The position numbers and the translations under genes are program-made. Positions 6,956 through 13,504 of a stretch of DNA of 14,182 nucleotides are shown in pieces. The notes below the pieces were generated by a model. It made no database searches. It had not been told where the DNA came from and saw only the letters and a program-made list of their open reading frames with translations. Source of the DNA: Eubacteriales Family XIII. Incertae Sedis bacterium (GTDB lineage: Bacteria; Bacillota; Clostridia; Peptostreptococcales; Anaerovoracaceae); assembly GCA_031263875.1 (NCBI GenBank), contig JAISEX010000279.1:1-14182 (forward strand), in the 5' to 3' direction. Positions within the stretch are counted from its first letter, which is position 1. The number at the start of each line of letters is the position of its first letter.

Positions 6956-6984
6956 ACGCGGCTTCAGCCGCAAGGTAAAACAGG
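6948..6984 (-). promoter_or_regulatory. Hairpin competing with the terminator (antiterminator-like)
   Basis: On the minus strand CCTGTTTTAC (6984-6975) pairs perfectly with GTAAAACAGG (6957-6948), with an inner GCGGC/GCCGC stem and a short loop, interrupted by a 3-nt bulge. Its second arm shares bases with the first arm of the terminator, so both cannot form at once. No T-run follows this hairpin. The geometry is that of an attenuator, but no ligand domain or leader peptide is recognisable. Confidence 0.45.
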
Positions 6985-7132
6985 ACAGCGCAGCGAACGT
7001 GTTGCTTCGCTCCGTCGCCTATGCGGGCCACGTCTCCGTCACGCCCCCTCCTCATTCCGGCGTCTCCGTTACCCGGTCAGCGGACAAGAGAGGCGAGAAC
7101 CAGCATGACGCAAGCATCCGCCCCCGTGCCGT

Positions 7133-7657
7133 CTACGCCTCTTCCTGCGTCACGATGTTCTTCACCCCGTCACTCAGGTAGCGCAGGGCGTCGAACAGCA
7201 CCAGCAGAAGATATTCGGCAAACGCGACGATCGTCGCAATCGCGAAGATCCACTGCGGCATATTCAGCACAAAGGTCAGTTTCGCCGGCGGCCCGATCAG
7301 CCCGATAACGTTTCTGAAAGCGCCCCACAGCAGCATGGCAATGAAAAGTGTTTCCAACACAAGAATCACCAGCATCCAGAAACTCCGCATCCGGGCGGGG
7401 AATTTGTTGACGAACAGATCGACCCACACATGCCCGTGGTTGCGCTGCAGCACGGGGATCCCCAGAACGCACGCGTACACCATCAGGTAAACCGTCAATT
7501 CGTTGCTGCCTTTTATGCTTGCCGCGTTGCCCGTCACTTTCCGGAGTATAACGTCGATCGCAACGATAAACACCATGGCGAACAGGGACGCAAGCCCGAC
7601 GTAATTGACCCCGCTTGAAATCTTACCGACGGTATCACGAATTTTTTCTAACTTCAC
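7133..7657 (-). CDS. dctQ: TRAP transporter small permease (DctQ family)
   Basis: The product is 174 residues with four predicted membrane segments (roughly 17-38, 50-67, 85-108 and 128-150). It has the DctQ-type pattern GSNELTVYLMVYACVLGIP followed by a conserved His and VDLFVN. It is the small integral-membrane partner of the large permease DctM in a tripartite ATP-independent periplasmic transporter, driven by an ion gradient. GTG at 7657 is chosen because AAAGGAG lies just upstream; the frame stays open to 7870 but that extension overlaps dctP in another frame and is arginine-rich nonsense. It is the last gene of the right-hand block, 82 bp after dctP, and is followed by the terminator region. 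Confidence 0.9.
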   Translation of the reverse strand: MKLEKIRDTVGKISSGVNYVGLASLFAMVFIVAIDVILRKVTGNAASIKGSNELTVYLMVYACVLGIPVLQRNHGHVWVDLFVNKFPARMRSFWMLVILVLETLFIAMLLWGAFRNVIGLIGPPAKLTFVLNMPQWIFAIATIVAFAEYLLLVLFDALRYLSDGVKNIVTQEEA

Positions 7658-7739
7658 GGCATGAGCTCCTTTCGATTTTTTCAATGCGGGACAGCGCCGA
7701 GGGTGTCCGGCGCCATCCCGCGGGTACAAAGGTAGTAAG

Positions 7740-8930
7740 CTAATTATAGAGCGCGTTGTACTTCTCAACGAGCGACGCGGCCTGGTCGTAAACCGCCTGC
7801 GCGTTGCCGCCGGTCTGCGCGATCCAGTCTGTCGCAACCGCCGTATACGCCGCATCCAGTTCGGCCGCAAGCGCGCCGCTCGGGGCGTATATGTCGCCGC
7901 CGTTAGCTGTCGCGGTCTCGCGGGCGTCGATTTCGTATTGCTCCCAAATGCCGATCCAGTTCAGGAAATAGTCGCCGGAAACCGATTTGATGGCGTCGGC
8001 GTAACCGTTCGCCTCGATGGCCGCCCATGAGTCGGTGTTTGCCATCAGCGTGTAAGCGCTCGAGCCGATGTTCGTGTCGATATAATGGTCGAGAACGCCG
8101 GAATCATACAGGCTGAACGACTTGACCGCGTGCCAGTCGGTTACGAGATAGTTGATGACGCCCGTGCTGACGTTCGTGTAGACCTCACCGATGGGACAAC
8201 TGTACACGCTTGCGCCAACCTGCTCGACGAACATCTGCGCGGGACCGTTGTTCGCGCGGATATTGCCCTTGACCTCGGATATCTTGCTGAGTTCGGCAGA
8301 ACCCTTGTAGGACAGCGGACTCGGATTGTTCGCCCAGACGAACAGGGTTTCCCCGTCGTCCGCGTACTCCGCCTGAACGTCGGTGTTGTTCTTATACAGT
8401 TCCCACATGGCGGATGCGCCGGCGGTCGAGTTTTTGATTTTCAGCGCCGGGTTTTGGATCGCGAGCGTATACGGCATATAGCCCTTGAAATAGCAGGGCA
8501 GCGTAAAGTCAAAGTCGATCAACCCGTTCTTCATATCATCGAGGGTCGCCATAGTGCCGCCCGCGGAAAACGCGTTGGAAACGCCGACTTCGATGAAAAC
8601 GTCACCATTAGTCGCGGCAAGTACCGCGTCCGACCACGCGTAGAGGAACTCGCCGACCGCGCTGTCCGCCGGGTCGTGGCAGTTCAGCGTATAGCTGTAT
8701 TTCGCCGCGTTCGCGTCATAGGCGGACGCCGCGTCTTTCAGTTCCGCGATAAACGCGTAGGCGTCGTCCGCGCGGGTCTGCGCGTCGGCGGCAAGCTCAT
8801 AGCTCACGGGAAGATCGGCCTCCGTAGATACTTGCTCTTCCCCGCCGGGATCGGACGAGCTTCCGCAAGCCGTGAGGGCGATCAGCATCACCGAAATAAG
8901 CAGCGGCACAAAGATTTTTTTCACTTTCAT
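7740..8930 (-). CDS. dctP: TRAP transporter solute-binding lipoprotein (DctP family)
   Basis: The 396-residue product begins with a lipoprotein signal peptide: a basic start, a hydrophobic stretch and a lipobox LTAC, with Cys22 as lipidation site. The mature part starts with a Ser/Glu-rich linker and then a DctP fold. Arg225, in the GNIRANNG segment before GASVYSCPIGEVYTNV, is at the position where TRAP receptors keep the arginine that salt-bridges a substrate carboxylate, so an organic acid ligand is likely. The protein is longer than the common DctP length of about 330, mainly from an N-terminal helical insert (about 42-75). ATG at 8930 has AAGGAGG nine bases upstream. It lies between dctM and dctQ, which departs from the common P-Q-M order. 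Confidence 0.92.
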   Translation of the reverse strand: MKVKKIFVPLLISVMLIALTACGSSSDPGGEEQVSTEADLPVSYELAADAQTRADDAYAFIAELKDAASAYDANAAKYSYTLNCHDPADSAVGEFLYAWSDAVLAATNGDVFIEVGVSNAFSAGGTMATLDDMKNGLIDFDFTLPCYFKGYMPYTLAIQNPALKIKNSTAGASAMWELYKNNTDVQAEYADDGETLFVWANNPSPLSYKGSAELSKISEVKGNIRANNGPAQMFVEQVGASVYSCPIGEVYTNVSTGVINYLVTDWHAVKSFSLYDSGVLDHYIDTNIGSSAYTLMANTDSWAAIEANGYADAIKSVSGDYFLNWIGIWEQYEIDARETATANGGDIYAPSGALAAELDAAYTAVATDWIAQTGGNAQAVYDQAASLVEKYNALYN

Positions 8931-8998
8931 TACTTAATCCTCCTTAAAAACAATACGATTCAATTCAAAACAATAGAACGATACGGTCTGTATGTTTT

Positions 8999-9015
8999 AA
9001 CGGACGGGGTCCGTT
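8999..9015. other. Small perfect hairpin in the dctM-dctP gap
   Basis: AACGGAC (8999-9005) pairs with GTCCGTT (9009-9015) around a 3-nt loop. No T-run follows on the minus strand, so it is not a standard terminator. In the 125-bp gap before the binding-protein gene, such a hairpin could mark mRNA processing or protect the dctP transcript, letting the receptor be made in excess. That role is inference. Confidence 0.35.
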
Positions 9016-9055
9016 CAACAACGTGAATACGGTTATCCGTTCCTCTGTCAGCCTC

Positions 9056-10405
9056 CTATGCCGCGCCGTATTGCATCACGGACGGAAGCCAGGTCGCAAG
9101 CGCCGGGAAGAGACAGACGATAACAATTGCGACGCCGATGCCGATCAAGAACGGCGCGGTGCCTTTGAATATCGTCGTGAGCGGCGTATCCTTCGCCACG
9201 CCCGCCATGACGTAGCAGCACATGCCCACAGGCGGTGTCATCAGCCCGAACTGCATCAGCATGACCATCAGCACGCCGAACCACACGGTGACGTTAAAGA
9301 TCCCGTTTTCACCGACGAAACCGAGGCCCGGGGCGATATTCTGAACAGCCGGCAGGAATATGGGTGTCAGCAGCACGATCAGCGGCAGACTGTCGATAAA
9401 GCAGCCGAGAATGGCGTATATCAGCAGCAGTATGATGAGGATGACCCACGGCCCGACGGTCGCGGATGAGGCGATGCGCTGCACCAGAGCGGGCAGTCTC
9501 GCCGCCGTAAAGAAATTCGTCAGGATGTCCGCGCCTATCATTATCAGGAAGATCATCGCGGTCGTCGCAATAGTTTCCTTGAGGCAACCGACGACATTTT
9601 GTAACGTAAACCGCCTGCGGATCACCATAAAGACGAAGGCTCCGAACGCGCCCATCGCTGCGCCCTCGGACGCGCTGAACCAACCGAAGAGTATTCCGCC
9701 CATAACGAAGCCAAACAAAACCAGCACGGGAAGTATACCCGCCAAAGCCTTGAGTTTTTCGCTCAATGGGTATTTCTCACCCTTCGGGCCGGCCTCTTTG
9801 TCGATATAGCAGACGACGACAATGACCAACGCGTAGCAGATCGTCAGCAGGACGCCCGGCAGGATCCCGGAAATAAACATCTGTCCTACGCCGACGCCCG
9901 AGTTGATGCCGTACAGCATAAATCCGACGCTCGGGGGTATGAGTATGCCGAGCGTGCCGCCCGCCGAGATGGAACCGGTCGTCAATGTCCGCTTGTAATT
10001 ATATTTGTCCATTTCCGGCAGGCATATCTTGCCCATGCTTGCCGTCGTCGCGGTGGACGAGCCGCAGATAGCGGCGAAGAAGGCGCACGCGACCTCCGTC
10101 GCGATGGCGAGCCCGCCGCGCATCCGGCTGATAAACTTGTAGCATGCCGAATAGAGTTCGCCGCTGATGCCGCCGTACGCGCAGGCCACGCCCATCAGCG
10201 TAAACATGGGGATGACCATCAATGAGTCCCTGGTCAGTACCGCAAACGGCGTCGAGATCATCGAAGCCATAGCAGCCAGCGGGCCCCGGATAATCAGCAT
10301 GCCGACAAAGCCGACGATGCCCATAGCGATGCCCACCTTCATTCCGCAAAACAGCAGAATGACAAGCACGAGCAGGCCGAGAAGTCCTATTACGAATGGT
10401 GACAT
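9056..10405 (-). CDS. dctM: TRAP transporter large permease (DctM family)
   Basis: The 449-residue, very hydrophobic protein has about twelve membrane segments. DctM features visible include GIAMGIVGF near the start, MIPMFTLMG, then CAFFAAICGSSTATTASMG and GTLGILIPPSVGFMLYG, and near the C-terminus FGLMTPPVGMCCYVMAG. It forms the substrate channel of the TRAP system with DctQ, taking solute from the DctP lipoprotein. The frame has ATG codons at 10411 and 10405; AAGGAGG (10419-10413) is only one base from the first but seven from the second, so 10405 is the start. It begins 36 bp after the CoA-transferase stop, implying co-transcription of uptake and activation genes. Confidence 0.94.
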   Translation of the reverse strand: MSPFVIGLLGLLVLVILLFCGMKVGIAMGIVGFVGMLIIRGPLAAMASMISTPFAVLTRDSLMVIPMFTLMGVACAYGGISGELYSACYKFISRMRGGLAIATEVACAFFAAICGSSTATTASMGKICLPEMDKYNYKRTLTTGSISAGGTLGILIPPSVGFMLYGINSGVGVGQMFISGILPGVLLTICYALVIVVVCYIDKEAGPKGEKYPLSEKLKALAGILPVLVLFGFVMGGILFGWFSASEGAAMGAFGAFVFMVIRRRFTLQNVVGCLKETIATTAMIFLIMIGADILTNFFTAARLPALVQRIASSATVGPWVILIILLLIYAILGCFIDSLPLIVLLTPIFLPAVQNIAPGLGFVGENGIFNVTVWFGVLMVMLMQFGLMTPPVGMCCYVMAGVAKDTPLTTIFKGTAPFLIGIGVAIVIVCLFPALATWLPSVMQYGAA

Positions 10406-10412
10406 ATACATT

Positions 10413-10419
10413 CCTCCTT
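10413..10419 (-). promoter_or_regulatory. Ribosome binding site choosing the dctM start
   Basis: AAGGAGG on the minus strand is one base from ATG 10411 but seven from ATG 10405. The spacing rules out the first ATG as the main start. Confidence 0.75.
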
Positions 10420-10441
10420 TTGGCTTTCTATTACCGCGATC

Positions 10442-12010
10442 CTATTCCTGCCGGAACAGGCGCGCGTCCATTGGCTTCAGCGTTTCGCTGATAATCGGTA
10501 AAAATTCCATTTTATCTAAAATGGCTTTCTGAAAATCGACGCCCGGGGCGATCTCGGTCAGGACGAGCCCTTTGTCCGAAAGCTCGAAGACCGCGCGTTC
10601 GGTAATGAATTTGACGATCCTCCCGCTTTTTATCGCGTACTCGCCGGAAAACGTGATCTGTTGCAGTTTCTTCACAAATTTTATACCGTCGCCGTCACTT
10701 TTTATGACAAGGCCGTCTTCCGTCACCTCGATATCGGATTTTCCGGCGGTGAAATTCCCCATAAAGACCACGGCCTTCGTGTTTTGCGAAATGTCGATAA
10801 ACCCGCCGGGGCCGTTGCTGCGCCCGCCGAATTTCGACACGTTCACATTGCCCTTCGCGTCGATTTCCGCCGCGCCGAGGATGGTCATATCGAGAATGCC
10901 GCCGTGATACATATTGATCATGTCCGTCTGCGTAAAGATGGCGTCGGGATTTGCCGCCGCGGGAAAGCCGAGCCCTTCCTGCACGACGCCGCCCATCGGC
11001 CCCGCCTCGATCGACATCGTCATACCCGCGCCCAGACCTTCTTCGGCCGCGACGCTGCCGATGCCGGACGGCATACCGACGCCGAGATTGATGATGATCC
11101 CCGGTTTCAGCTCCATGGCCGCGCGGCGCGTTATCAGCTTGCGGACGCCCATGGGCAAGGGCGCGGTGGCTGCCGACGGCGTCCTGATATCACCGGATAA
11201 TTCCGGCCGGTAACCCGGAAACGCGATGCACTGACGGTGGTGATCCGGGTCGGTCGCTTTTACCACATAGTCGACGAGTTTGCCGTGGATACGCACGTTT
11301 TTCGGATGGATCGTGCCGCGGCCGACGACGTCTTCCACCTGCGCGATAACGATGCCGCCGTTATTGTGAACGGCTATCGCCATGTCGAGTTCCGCGCCGA
11401 GAACGGCTTCATGATCCATCGACAGGTTTCCGTCCTCGTCGGCGTAGGTCGCGCGTATCAGACAGACGTCGGGTTTGAAACTTTTATAAAAGAGGTATTC
11501 CTCCCCGTCTATTTCCATCCGCTCGACAATTTCGCCTTGCTCGCGCGCCTTGTCATTGACCATGCAGCCTTCCTGCCGCGGGTCGCAGTAGGTGCCGAGT
11601 CCCACCTTCGTGAGAAAGCCCGGCCCGCCGCCGGCGGCCGTATGGAACAGGCTGATCAGCACGCCCATCGGCAGGAGATAGCCGGCGATCTTATTATCGC
11701 CGACCGCCCATGAAAACGCGCGCGCGTCGTTCAGCAGTCCGACTTTTACCGTGCCGACAAGGCCCTCGGCCTTCAGACGGTTCAGGCCGATGTTATAACC
11801 GGTCATCGGTTCGGTGCGCTCGGTCTTGTCACCGGGCACGATTCCCGCGATAACCGTGAGATTCCGGGGACTGCCCCCGGCCTCGTAGCGGTCCGCCAGC
11901 GCCTGAAGCAGCTCCTCGGCGCTGCTGTATGAGCCGAACCCGCCGACTATGACCGCGGCGTCATTTTGAATGACGGAAACAGCTTCCGCTGCCGTTACAA
12001 ATTTTGGCAT
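10442..12010 (-). CDS. Family I acyl CoA-transferase (propionate CoA-transferase-like)
   Basis: The product is 522 residues, a fused alpha-beta CoA-transferase. The beta half has the catalytic motif SIEAGPMGG, Glu335 being the predicted nucleophile; this wording is closer to propionate/lactate CoA-transferases than the TESGIIGG of the paralogue at 452-2002. The N-terminal half keeps VGGFGS, KVGLGTYCDPR and EEYLFYKSF. The enzyme would activate an imported acid to its CoA ester at the expense of acetyl-CoA or another acyl-CoA, or move CoA onto acetoacetate. ATG at 12010 has GGGAGG eight or nine bases upstream. It lies 29 bp after the cupin gene and 36 bp before dctM. It differs clearly from the other two CoA-transferases, so it is not a recent tandem copy. 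Confidence 0.93.
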   Translation of the reverse strand: MPKFVTAAEAVSVIQNDAAVIVGGFGSYSSAEELLQALADRYEAGGSPRNLTVIAGIVPGDKTERTEPMTGYNIGLNRLKAEGLVGTVKVGLLNDARAFSWAVGDNKIAGYLLPMGVLISLFHTAAGGGPGFLTKVGLGTYCDPRQEGCMVNDKAREQGEIVERMEIDGEEYLFYKSFKPDVCLIRATYADEDGNLSMDHEAVLGAELDMAIAVHNNGGIVIAQVEDVVGRGTIHPKNVRIHGKLVDYVVKATDPDHHRQCIAFPGYRPELSGDIRTPSAATAPLPMGVRKLITRRAAMELKPGIIINLGVGMPSGIGSVAAEEGLGAGMTMSIEAGPMGGVVQEGLGFPAAANPDAIFTQTDMINMYHGGILDMTILGAAEIDAKGNVNVSKFGGRSNGPGGFIDISQNTKAVVFMGNFTAGKSDIEVTEDGLVIKSDGDGIKFVKKLQQITFSGEYAIKSGRIVKFITERAVFELSDKGLVLTEIAPGVDFQKAILDKMEFLPIISETLKPMDARLFRQE

Positions 12011-12039
12011 TACCTGATCCTCCCGTTTCTGCGCGCCGG

Positions 12040-12504
12040 CTACTTGTAGGTTTTGTTACCCTCATAATCCGGGTTCATCACGATCGAAAAGTGGAATATC
12101 GGCTTTTCGACTTCCAAAATGCGCATCGGATTGTGCACGAGCCCGCCCGGGATAAATATCATCGTCGTGCGCGTGAGGCGGTGCGCCTCGCCATTGATGC
12201 TGAACTCGATGACGCCGTTTAGATTATACGGATCCTCGTTGTCCGAGCCGTAGAATCCGATCATCTCGTCGTAGGGATGTTCGTGTTCCGTAAAGATCGG
12301 GTCGCGCTCCGGAACGTTGAAATACCACGCCGTGTTCATCTGGAACGCGCCGGGCACGACCTGCGAATCCATCCACAGAATGCGCTTCGCGAACTTGTTA
12401 TACAGCGTTACGAATTCCGGCTCGCCGAGATTCCTCGCGTGCTCCGCCAGCTCCTGGACGAAGTATTTTCCGTATTCGCCGCCGATGTTGTTATCATATG
12501 CCAT
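12040..12504 (-). CDS. Cupin-domain protein with intact metal-binding motif
   Basis: The 154-residue protein has a cupin core. The first motif is HEHPYDE (His74, His76, Glu80) and the second includes IPGGLVHNPM (His124), together the standard 3-His/1-Glu metal site. About 60 residues precede the core, with WYFNVPERDPIF leading in. Cupins with this site include dioxygenases, isomerases, lyases and sugar- or acid-binding proteins, so no reaction is assigned; in an anaerobe an isomerase, decarboxylase or lyase is more likely than a dioxygenase. ATG at 12504 has AAGGAG about seven bases upstream. It sits 26 bp after the hydroxyacid dehydrogenase and 29 bp before the CoA-transferase, so it is probably part of the same pathway. 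Confidence 0.85.
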   Translation of the reverse strand: MAYDNNIGGEYGKYFVQELAEHARNLGEPEFVTLYNKFAKRILWMDSQVVPGAFQMNTAWYFNVPERDPIFTEHEHPYDEMIGFYGSDNEDPYNLNGVIEFSINGEAHRLTRTTMIFIPGGLVHNPMRILEVEKPIFHFSIVMNPDYEGNKTYK

Positions 12505-12530
12505 TGTTTGCTCCTTGTATAAATATTAAA

Positions 12531-13490
12531 TCACGCTTCCGGCAAGTCCCACGATTTCACGAAATCCCAATACGGGGCGTTGACGCGCCCCCGGTACGCG
12601 TCCATGTCCACGCCGTGCCAGTCGTAGAAGCCGGTTTTGCTCTCCGCTCTCGCGCCCGTGTCGCCGCGCGCGATGCGGTCGGTGATCGCCGCCGGACCCT
12701 TGTCTATATTCGACAGGGTGGGGAACACGGTGTCGCAGGTCGTAATGTTCAGCCGCAAGTCGCCGTTATCGAAATGCTCGAAGATCCCGATCGAGGTGTA
12801 ACGCGGGCAGAAGCTGTAATTCAGGCAGGTGTCCACGTCGCGCGGGTCGCAGATGCCGCTCTCCACGAGATTCAGCGCCTCGCGCCACAGCGCGAACTGC
12901 AAGCGGTTCCCGATAAAACCGGGAGCGGGCTTTTTAAGCACCGCGGGTTTGCGGTCGAGCGCTTTGAGCGCTTCCTTCGCGAATTCGAGCGCGGCCGGGT
13001 CGGTTTCCGCGCCGCTGCAGATTTCAAAATACGGCACCATATGGGCGGGATTGAACGGATGCGTCACGATAATGCGGTCTTTGTACGTTCTGGCGTTTCC
13101 CGCGAGCACATCCGGCACGAACGACGACGACACGGAACAGATCGCCCGCACCTTGGGACAGTTTTCTTCGATTTTCGCGTAAATCTGCTGCTTCAGCGTC
13201 AGGTCTTCCGTTACGCACTCGAAGATGATCTCGCAGTCTTTTAGATCGGCGTAATCGGTGGTGTAGGAAACGTATTTCGCACAGATTTCCGTTTGGTTTT
13301 CCGGCATCAAGCCCTGAGCGATCATCTGATCGAAGTAGGCCGCGTATGCCTTCTGGTATTCCGGGATCATCTCCGGACGGCGCACCACGCAGACAGTTTT
13401 ATAACCGTGGCCGCTTGTCAGCACGGACATGCTGTCGCCGATCATTCCCATGCCGATAATCCCGACGGACGTAAATTCTTTCGATTTCAT
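12531..13490 (-). CDS. 3-hydroxyacid dehydrogenase of the 3-hydroxyacyl-CoA dehydrogenase superfamily (carnitine/L-gulonate dehydrogenase-like)
   Basis: The 319-residue protein has an N-terminal Rossmann fold (GMGMIG at 13-18) and a C-terminal helical domain. His144 in THPFNP and Glu156 match the catalytic His-Glu pair of the superfamily. The segment GFIGNRLQFALWREALNLVESGI, split here as GFIGNRLQFALWR then EALNLVESGI, resembles carnitine dehydrogenase and L-gulonate 3-dehydrogenase (lambda-crystallin), which oxidise free hydroxy acids rather than CoA esters. The residue after strand beta-2 that is usually Asp in NAD enzymes is Val36, followed by Arg37-Arg38, hinting at NADP. ATG at 13490 has GGAGG eight bases upstream, overlapping the end of the preceding gene, 14 bp away. 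Paired with the beta-keto acid cleavage enzyme, it likely makes that enzyme's substrate. A CoA-dependent role is not excluded. Confidence 0.88.
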   Translation of the reverse strand: MKSKEFTSVGIIGMGMIGDSMSVLTSGHGYKTVCVVRRPEMIPEYQKAYAAYFDQMIAQGLMPENQTEICAKYVSYTTDYADLKDCEIIFECVTEDLTLKQQIYAKIEENCPKVRAICSVSSSFVPDVLAGNARTYKDRIIVTHPFNPAHMVPYFEICSGAETDPAALEFAKEALKALDRKPAVLKKPAPGFIGNRLQFALWREALNLVESGICDPRDVDTCLNYSFCPRYTSIGIFEHFDNGDLRLNITTCDTVFPTLSNIDKGPAAITDRIARGDTGARAESKTGFYDWHGVDMDAYRGRVNAPYWDFVKSWDLPEA

Positions 13491-13504
13491 TGCCGTACCT
13501 CCGT

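Larger units (their letters stand above)
6702..7132. other. Gene-free region between the TRAP operon and the small cupin gene
   Basis: I see no convincing gene in these 431 bp. Near dctQ (about 6985-7132) there is GC-rich sequence with small dyads (AGCGAA/TTCGCT). The middle (6853-6984) holds overlapping inverted repeats, described separately. A 12-base direct repeat GTTAGATGCGGG occurs twice in tandem (6824-6835, 6837-6848). The 6716-6815 stretch is AT-rich and is the likely promoter region of the cupin gene; a TATGAT at 6746-6741 on the minus strand is the best -10 candidate, without a good -35. Confidence 0.6.

Noticed and set aside
6930..7181. Plus-strand 83-codon frame in the gap after dctQ
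   Set aside because: It runs through the terminator and hairpin repeats and into the 3' end of dctQ, with no ribosome binding site or homology I recognise.
8999..9015. Hairpin in the dctM-dctP gap as an intrinsic terminator
   Set aside because: On the minus strand the stem is followed by A residues, not T, and the next gene belongs to the same transporter.
8085..9026. Plus-strand open frame of 313 codons opposite dctP
   Set aside because: It is Arg/Val/Asp-rich nonsense with no recognisable domain; dctP on the other strand has a signal peptide and family motifs.
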